This document shows positions 20,505 to 24,840 of a DNA stretch of 24,840 nt, in pieces. The translations under genes were made by a program, and so were the position numbers. Source of the DNA: DASPLH01 sp035627675 (GTDB lineage: Bacteria > Acidobacteriota > Terriglobia > Terriglobales > Acidobacteriaceae). The notes beneath the pieces were generated by a model. That model worked only from the letters and a program-made list of their open reading frames with translations. It did no database searches and was not told the DNA's origin. The DNA is taken from positions 1 to 24,840 of the forward strand of contig DASPLH010000169.1 in the NCBI GenBank assembly GCA_035627675.1, written 5' to 3'. The number at the start of each line of letters is the position of its first letter. The first letter of the stretch is position 1.

Positions 20505-22686
20505 AGTCGGACGCCGCCGCCTCCAGCACGTCGGCCGCGCGGTCCAGGGCGGCGGTGAGATGCCGGACGGCCGCAGACGCGGCCTGCGCGTCACCCCGGT
20601 CGATCGCTTCGTTGACGCCGGGTAGGACGACCGGCTGGTAGCCGGTGTACTCGCCGGGTGCGTAGATGGCGTGCCGGTAGAAGGGCCGCCGCGGCAAACC
20701 GTCGGTCAGCAGCGCGCGCTCGGCATGGATCAAGCCGACGTTCAGCTTCGCCGGATTCTCGTTCGACTTCTGGCGAGACATCGCCGTCTTGCCGGCTGCG
20801 GCGAACCGCTCGGCGGCGTCAAACGCGGGGTCGAGGTCCGGCTTAGTCTTCCAGCCGGTCTGCTCGGTACGACGTTTTGCGGCGAGCAGGTAGGCGCGTA
20901 CCTCCCTGCCGTACTCCTCGTAATCGAATGGCAGGACGTCGGCCTGCGCCATGCGGAGGATCTGCACGCCGAAGACGCGCGCCATTTGTTGTTCGTACTC
21001 AAAGGTGGGGTCGATGAACTTCCTGAACACGGCGAAGTTGTCGAACACGGAGTGGTACACGCCGCTTGCGCCGCCCGAACCGATGTCGGTCGCGGCGATT
21101 CCAAGATTTTGCAGGAAGGGCGTGTAGTCGGACCCGCTGCCGAGGTCGCCGACAGTGACGTCCTTCGAAACCTGCGCAACGCCGGCGCGGCGCGGCAGTC
21201 CGTACACTTCGGCATCGGCAGCCTGGCGTCGCAACCGCTCAGCGGCTGACCGCCATGCGTCATAAACCGTTCCGCCGGCCGGAGACGGCACAGCCTTCGT
21301 AACCTCGCGGACGAATTGCTTGAGACTGGGAACAGCCGAGGCGCCGAATGTCGGGCCCGCAACCGCAACATCGGTGTTGAAGTATGCGACCGCGTTCCTG
21401 GACAGTTCGGCGGCAAAGTGTTCCGCAAATTCGGTTGAGCCGATCAGGCCCTGCTCTTCCGCGTCCCAACTGGCGAGCACGATCGTGCGCTTCGGCTTCC
21501 AGCCCGATCTGAGCAGCGCCCCAAGGCCGCGCGCCGCCTCCAGCATGGCGGCTGTGCCGCTGTTCGGATCCACGGCGCCGTAAACCCACGCATCGCGATG
21601 GTTGCCGGCGATGACCCACTGGTCTGGAAACGCAGTGCCCCGCGCGGTGCCGATGACGTTCCAGATCGGCCGAAACGCGTAGTTGTGTTCGACCTTGAGA
21701 TGTACCTGCACGGGTCCGGGGCCGACGTGATACGTGAACGGCAGCGCCCCTTGCCACTCGCGCGGCGACTCGGGGCCGCCGAGGTTCTGCATCAGCGGTC
21801 CAACATCTTTGTACGAGAGCGGCACGACAGGGATCTTGCAGAGATTGGCGGCGGCGGCCGCGGCGGTGCGCTTGCCGGTCGGGAGATCGGGGACGGACGC
21901 GAAGCCGGGCGTCGTGGGGTCTCCGGGATACTCGAACATGTACTGCACCGAGCCGCGCTGCACTCCCGTATCCGGACGGAACGCGCCCTTCGGCAGCACG
22001 TCGCCGCGGAAGTATCCGTCATCCCACGGGTCCGAGTAGAGGATGGCTCCGGCGGCTCCCTTCTCTTCCGCGATGAAGGCCTTTACTCCGCGGAAGTTCT
22101 GGCCGTATCGCATGACGACGATCTTGCCTTTGACGCTGACACCCATTTCTTCGAGACGCCTGAAGTCCTCGGGACGCCCATAATTCGCATACACCGCTTG
22201 CGCCGTAACGTCGCCACTGGCGCTCGAACCGTTGAAGGCCGGAATCACGCGGGGATCGTTCTGGAAAGGGTCTCCGGGGATGTGCTCCCGGGTGGGGCCA
22301 ATGACGCGCGAGCCGTCGGGAAGTAGGGTCTCGACCCGGACTTCGCCGGGATAGTCCATCCACACGCGGTACTCGTCGATGCGCGTCTCAAGTCCCGCCT
22401 CGCGAAACACCTGCGCCACATACTCGGCCGTCTTGCGGTCCTCTGGAGTGCCGGCGAGATGCGGTGCGGCGGTGAGGATCTTCAGGTGCAGTTCGGCGGT
22501 CTTGGCCGAGGGGACGGCCATGAAGCGCTGCTCCAGATCGTGCTGCGCGTTGGAATCGCGATATCCCAGCAGCGGAGGTGCGGGCGGCTTTGCTGCCTGG
22601 GTTGCTGCCGAGGTTGCGGCCTGCCAAGCGTACCCTGGCGAGACCACGAGAGACAGGACGAGAACGAGGACCTGCAGAGCCTTCAT
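20503..22686 (-). CDS. Secreted M28B metallopeptidase (glutamate carboxypeptidase II-like)
   Basis: 727 aa from ATG 22686, with GGAG 5 bases upstream and a signal peptide (MKALQVLVLVLSLVVSPGYA); the frame is open 24 codons further but without a site. It shows the transferrin-receptor/GCPII order. A PA-like insert (~150-310: AQAVYANYGRPEDFRRLEEM, GKIVVMRYGQNFRGVKAFIA) lies within the M28 catalytic domain, and the C-terminus is a helical dimerisation domain (~600-727). The two-zinc ligands are H363 and D373 (NHRDAWVYGAVDPNSG), E411 with general base E410 (DAEEQGL), D439 (YFNTDVA) and H545 (GVYHSVFDNF); all are present. It should cleave peptides or acidic dipeptides in the periplasm. It is divergent from the MFS gene. 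Confidence 0.94.
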   Translation of the reverse strand: MKALQVLVLVLSLVVSPGYAWQAATSAATQAAKPPAPPLLGYRDSNAQHDLEQRFMAVPSAKTAELHLKILTAAPHLAGTPEDRKTAEYVAQVFREAGLETRIDEYRVWMDYPGEVRVETLLPDGSRVIGPTREHIPGDPFQNDPRVIPAFNGSSASGDVTAQAVYANYGRPEDFRRLEEMGVSVKGKIVVMRYGQNFRGVKAFIAEEKGAAGAILYSDPWDDGYFRGDVLPKGAFRPDTGVQRGSVQYMFEYPGDPTTPGFASVPDLPTGKRTAAAAAANLCKIPVVPLSYKDVGPLMQNLGGPESPREWQGALPFTYHVGPGPVQVHLKVEHNYAFRPIWNVIGTARGTAFPDQWVIAGNHRDAWVYGAVDPNSGTAAMLEAARGLGALLRSGWKPKRTIVLASWDAEEQGLIGSTEFAEHFAAELSRNAVAYFNTDVAVAGPTFGASAVPSLKQFVREVTKAVPSPAGGTVYDAWRSAAERLRRQAADAEVYGLPRRAGVAQVSKDVTVGDLGSGSDYTPFLQNLGIAATDIGSGGASGVYHSVFDNFAVFRKFIDPTFEYEQQMARVFGVQILRMAQADVLPFDYEEYGREVRAYLLAAKRRTEQTGWKTKPDLDPAFDAAERFAAAGKTAMSRQKSNENPAKLNVGLIHAERALLTDGLPRRPFYRHAIYAPGEYTGYQPVVLPGVNEAIDRGDAQAASAAVRHLTAALDRAADVLEAAASD

Positions 22687-22786
22687 TCGATCTCCGGACG
22701 GCAGGCGGAAGTTGGCCAAAGGATACACTACGGTCTTCAACAACAGCGCCGCATCCAAGTGTCGGCAGCTGCCTCAAGGACCTGGT

Positions 22787-24133
22787 TTGGAACAGCGCGT
22801 GCGCCCCGAATTCGAAGAACAGGCTTCGATAGCCTCGACGGCGAAGAACGACCGCGTGCTGAACGCCGTAGCGAACGAAGAGACGGTCGCTCCCCAGATC
22901 GCCCCCACATCGGTGGACATGCCGGAGGTCATCCGCGCCCTGCGGCATCGCGACTTCAGGCTCTTCTGGTTCGGCAACTTCCTCTCGAATATCGGCACCT
23001 GGATGCAGAACGTCGCGCAAGGCTGGCTGGTGCTCCAACTAGCGCCGAACAACCCGGCGTTCTGGCTCGGCGTTATCGGATTCGCCGCATCGGCCCCGAT
23101 GCTGGTGCTCGCGCTGATCGGAGGCGTGATCGCCGACCGGGTCGATAAACGCAGGCTGATGACGTGGACGCAGTCGTCGATGATGCTCTTCGCGATCATC
23201 CTGTGGGGACTCACCTATTTCGGCAAGATCAATGTGTCGCTTATCGTGCTGCTGGCCTTCGCCAACGGGGTGGCGATGTCGCTGAACACGCCGAGCTACC
23301 AGGCGCTGGTGCCACAACTGGTTCCCCGTGAAGACCTGACGAACGCCATCGCGCTGAACTCGGCGCAGTTCAACATGTCGCGGGTGCTGGGGCCGACGCT
23401 CGGCGGACTCGCCATGGCGCTGTTCGGGGTGAGCGGCAACTTCCTGCTGAATGCGCTGAGTTTTGTGGCGGTGCTGGTGGCGCTCATGCAGATCACCTAT
23501 CCCCCGGTGTACCCCGCGACTTCGGAAGCTACGATCTGGGAAAACATCGTTGAGGGATTCCGGTACCTGTTCGACCGCAAGGAGATGTCGCTGCTGATGG
23601 TACTCACGGCGTTCGCGAGCGTTCTGGGAATTCCGTACGTTACCTTCGTCCCGCTGTTCGCGAAAGACATCTTGCACGTGCAGGAGACAGGGTTCGGGAT
23701 GATGATGGCGTGTTCGGGCGCGGGTGCGTTCCTGGGCGCGGCGACAATCGCGTACCTGAGGAACATCCGGTGCCGGGGAGCGTTCGTAGTTCGCGCGGCA
23801 CTCGCGTTCTACGCCGGAATCATCGCGTTTTCGTTCTCCCGCAACTTCGTGCTTTCCGGGCTGCTGCTGGCGGTGATCGGCTACTCGATGATCCTGATGG
23901 TGGCAACCATCAATGCCCTGCTGCAACACCTTGCAGCCGACGAGATGCGCGGACGCGTGATGAGCATCTACGCCACGGCATTCCTGGGGTTCGCGCCGAT
24001 TGGAAGCTTGCTGGCCGGCACGCTGGCCGACAACATCGGAGCTCCCCACACGATGGCCAGCATGTCGGCCGTCGCACTGATCGCAACCGTCGTGCTTTAC
24101 ATGCGCCGCAAGGAGCTGCGCTGCGTGGACTAG
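22787..24133 (+). CDS. MFS exporter, MFS_3 / EntS-like
   Basis: 448 aa from TTG 22787, chosen because AAGGA lies 6 bases upstream and the translation becomes protein-like there (EQRVRPEFEEQASIASTAKN); GTG 22856 and ATG 22919 (MPEVIRALRHRDFRLFW) are alternatives that would shorten it by 23 or 44 residues. The core matches the MFS_3 family: FLSNIGTWMQNVAQGWLVLQ, the MFS loop GGVIADRVDKRRLM between helices 2 and 3, the TPSYQALVPQLVPREDLTNA stretch, NSAQFNMSRVLGPTLGGLAM, and the C-terminal RGRVMSIYATAFLGFAPIGS. Twelve membrane segments are expected. Such proteins export siderophores, drugs or other small molecules with H+; the substrate is unknown. Confidence 0.9.
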   Translation: MEQRVRPEFEEQASIASTAKNDRVLNAVANEETVAPQIAPTSVDMPEVIRALRHRDFRLFWFGNFLSNIGTWMQNVAQGWLVLQLAPNNPAFWLGVIGFAASAPMLVLALIGGVIADRVDKRRLMTWTQSSMMLFAIILWGLTYFGKINVSLIVLLAFANGVAMSLNTPSYQALVPQLVPREDLTNAIALNSAQFNMSRVLGPTLGGLAMALFGVSGNFLLNALSFVAVLVALMQITYPPVYPATSEATIWENIVEGFRYLFDRKEMSLLMVLTAFASVLGIPYVTFVPLFAKDILHVQETGFGMMMACSGAGAFLGAATIAYLRNIRCRGAFVVRAALAFYAGIIAFSFSRNFVLSGLLLAVIGYSMILMVATINALLQHLAADEMRGRVMSIYATAFLGFAPIGSLLAGTLADNIGAPHTMASMSAVALIATVVLYMRRKELRCVD

Positions 24134-24140
24134 CCGTTAT

Positions 24141-24170
24141 CCCACATTCGCCTTGCGAGCGGATGCGGGG
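24141..24170. repeat. Decayed copy of the CCCACAT palindrome
   Basis: CCCACATTCGC (24141-24151) and GCGGATGCGGG (near 24159-24169) pair with one mismatch and one G-U. It resembles the hairpins at 10351-10585 and 12847-12883, and lies between the convergent MFS and patatin genes. Confidence 0.45.
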
Positions 24171-24195
24171 GACCAGCGTCGCCGGATTTGACCGT

Positions 24196-24840
24196 TCACG
24201 CCACGCTGGGTTGGGTGCCAGGGAGCGGCGGAGGCGTGGGCGTCGTGGTCTGCGAAATAGACACGGCAACCTTCGAGACCTCTGGAATCCCCAGCCACGT
24301 CCGCAGCTGCGGTACGGCCTCGCGCATGACCTGCTCGCCCGCACGGATCAGTTCAGGGGCGCGGTCGAACCCGTCGTAGGAGAAACCATCGACGTTGGGT
24401 TCGATCACGAGATCGGCGTCACGCTTCCAGCTCTCGCTCATGCGCGCCTGCGCGATCGAGAAACACTGTCCGATGACGTCGAAGAGATGCCGCGGGCCGC
24501 GCAGGTTCACCCAGTGGGCGCTCAGGTAGATTCCGATCACGCGATCGGCGCCCATCTCCCGCAGCGGTGTCGTGGGGACTGCGTGGCCGAGCATTCCGTC
24601 AACCATCATGCGTCCGTTGACTTCCACGGGCAGGAACATACCCGGGTAAGCGCAACTGGCGCGAATCGGGTCGAGCATTGGACCGCTGCGGAACACCACA
24701 GGATCGCCGGTTACGAAGTCGGTTGCAGCGATAGCGAGCGGAATCTTGAGTTCCTCGAAGGTCTTGCAGCGGATGATGCGTCCGAGGAACTGATGCATGC
24801 GGTCGTTGGTGCAGAAGCCGTAGCGCGACAGCGTCCAGCG
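24196..24840 (-). CDS. Patatin-like phospholipase, 3' part (5' end beyond window)
   Basis: The frame stays open to the last base of the window, so the N-terminus with the GxSxG nucleophile lies outside; ATG 24798 is only an internal Met. Visible parts fit the patatin/RssA type: LKIPLAIAATDFVTGDPVVF, IRASCAYPGMFLPVEVNGRM and the catalytic Asp loop in MMVDGMLGHAVPTTPLREMG, where the usual DGG/DGA reads DGM, then GADRVIGIYLSAHW. The C-terminal helices (FDVIGQCFSIAQARMSESWK, DGFSYDGFDRAPELIRAGEQ) are typical. It ends in a Thr/Pro-rich tail (TTTPTPPPLPGTQP). These enzymes hydrolyse acyl esters of lipids in the cytoplasm or at the membrane. The call is firm; substrate unknown. Confidence 0.88.
   Translation of the reverse strand, partial: RWTLSRYGFCTNDRMHQFLGRIIRCKTFEELKIPLAIAATDFVTGDPVVFRSGPMLDPIRASCAYPGMFLPVEVNGRMMVDGMLGHAVPTTPLREMGADRVIGIYLSAHWVNLRGPRHLFDVIGQCFSIAQARMSESWKRDADLVIEPNVDGFSYDGFDRAPELIRAGEQVMREAVPQLRTWLGIPEVSKVAVSISQTTTPTPPPLPGTQPSVA

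Noticed and set aside
23039..24049. 336-aa minus-strand open frame over the MFS gene
   Set aside because: Gln/His/Arg-rich antisense frame; the plus strand encodes a clear MFS protein.

Overview
The window is GC-rich bacterial chromosome, with dense genes on both strands, no phage or transposase genes, and one tRNA. Gene content points to Acidobacteriota, probably the Bryobacterales/Solibacter side: a DUF3857 protein with a degenerate transglutaminase fold, a zinc-ribbon-like PilZ protein, a secreted M28B peptidase, single-pass and multi-pass orphan membrane proteins, and intergenic palindromes containing GGGACGCCCGCG. This assignment is an inference from families, not from a marker gene. Layout: 1-3400 holds the end of a DUF3857 protein (+), a small membrane-hairpin protein (-), an NTF2/SnoaL-like protein (+) and a DUF2383-type four-helix protein (+). 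3400-6300 holds an ECF sigma factor (-) divergent from a PilZ protein (+), then a YpfJ-type zinc metallopeptidase and a single-domain cyclic-nucleotide-binding protein (+). 6337-7785 is an unrecognised minus-strand cassette: a short GTG-start peptide with a hydrophobic N-terminus and a Gly/Cys tail, a perfect 15-bp hairpin over the next gene's start, a seven-segment membrane protein, and an ATGA-coupled single-pass protein. 7894-9442 holds a small orphan (+) that overlaps an XRE/S24-like regulator (-) tail to tail, then a 450-base gene-free stretch with palindromes and a strong plus-strand terminator, perhaps the end of a small RNA or leader. 9443-10339 encodes a secreted trypsin-fold protease, followed by three 79-80 bp tandem repeats. 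10587-12649 holds a 69-aa orphan, a full Ada protein and a DUF2231 membrane protein. 12688-12764 is tRNA-Arg(CCG). 12892-16258 (-) is a DUF3592 protein preceded by a cytochrome c maturation operon ccmE-ccmA-ccmB-ccmC-ccmD. ccmD is a 50-aa gene, and CcmE carries Cys-x3-Tyr instead of the usual His-x3-Tyr heme motif. thiC (+) is divergent from ccmE and shows no TPP riboswitch. The window ends with Kup (-), a 67-aa orphan (-), an M28B peptidase (-) divergent from an MFS exporter (+), and the 3' part of a patatin-like lipase (-). Working together: the ccm genes deliver heme to apocytochromes at the membrane, using ATP from CcmA with CcmB and a CcmC-CcmD-CcmE handover; ccmF, ccmG and ccmH are not in the window. 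The most interesting unexplained parts are the peptide/hairpin/membrane-protein cassette at 6337-7785, the Cys-type CcmE with its gene order, and the terminator-capped non-coding region at 8990-9442.
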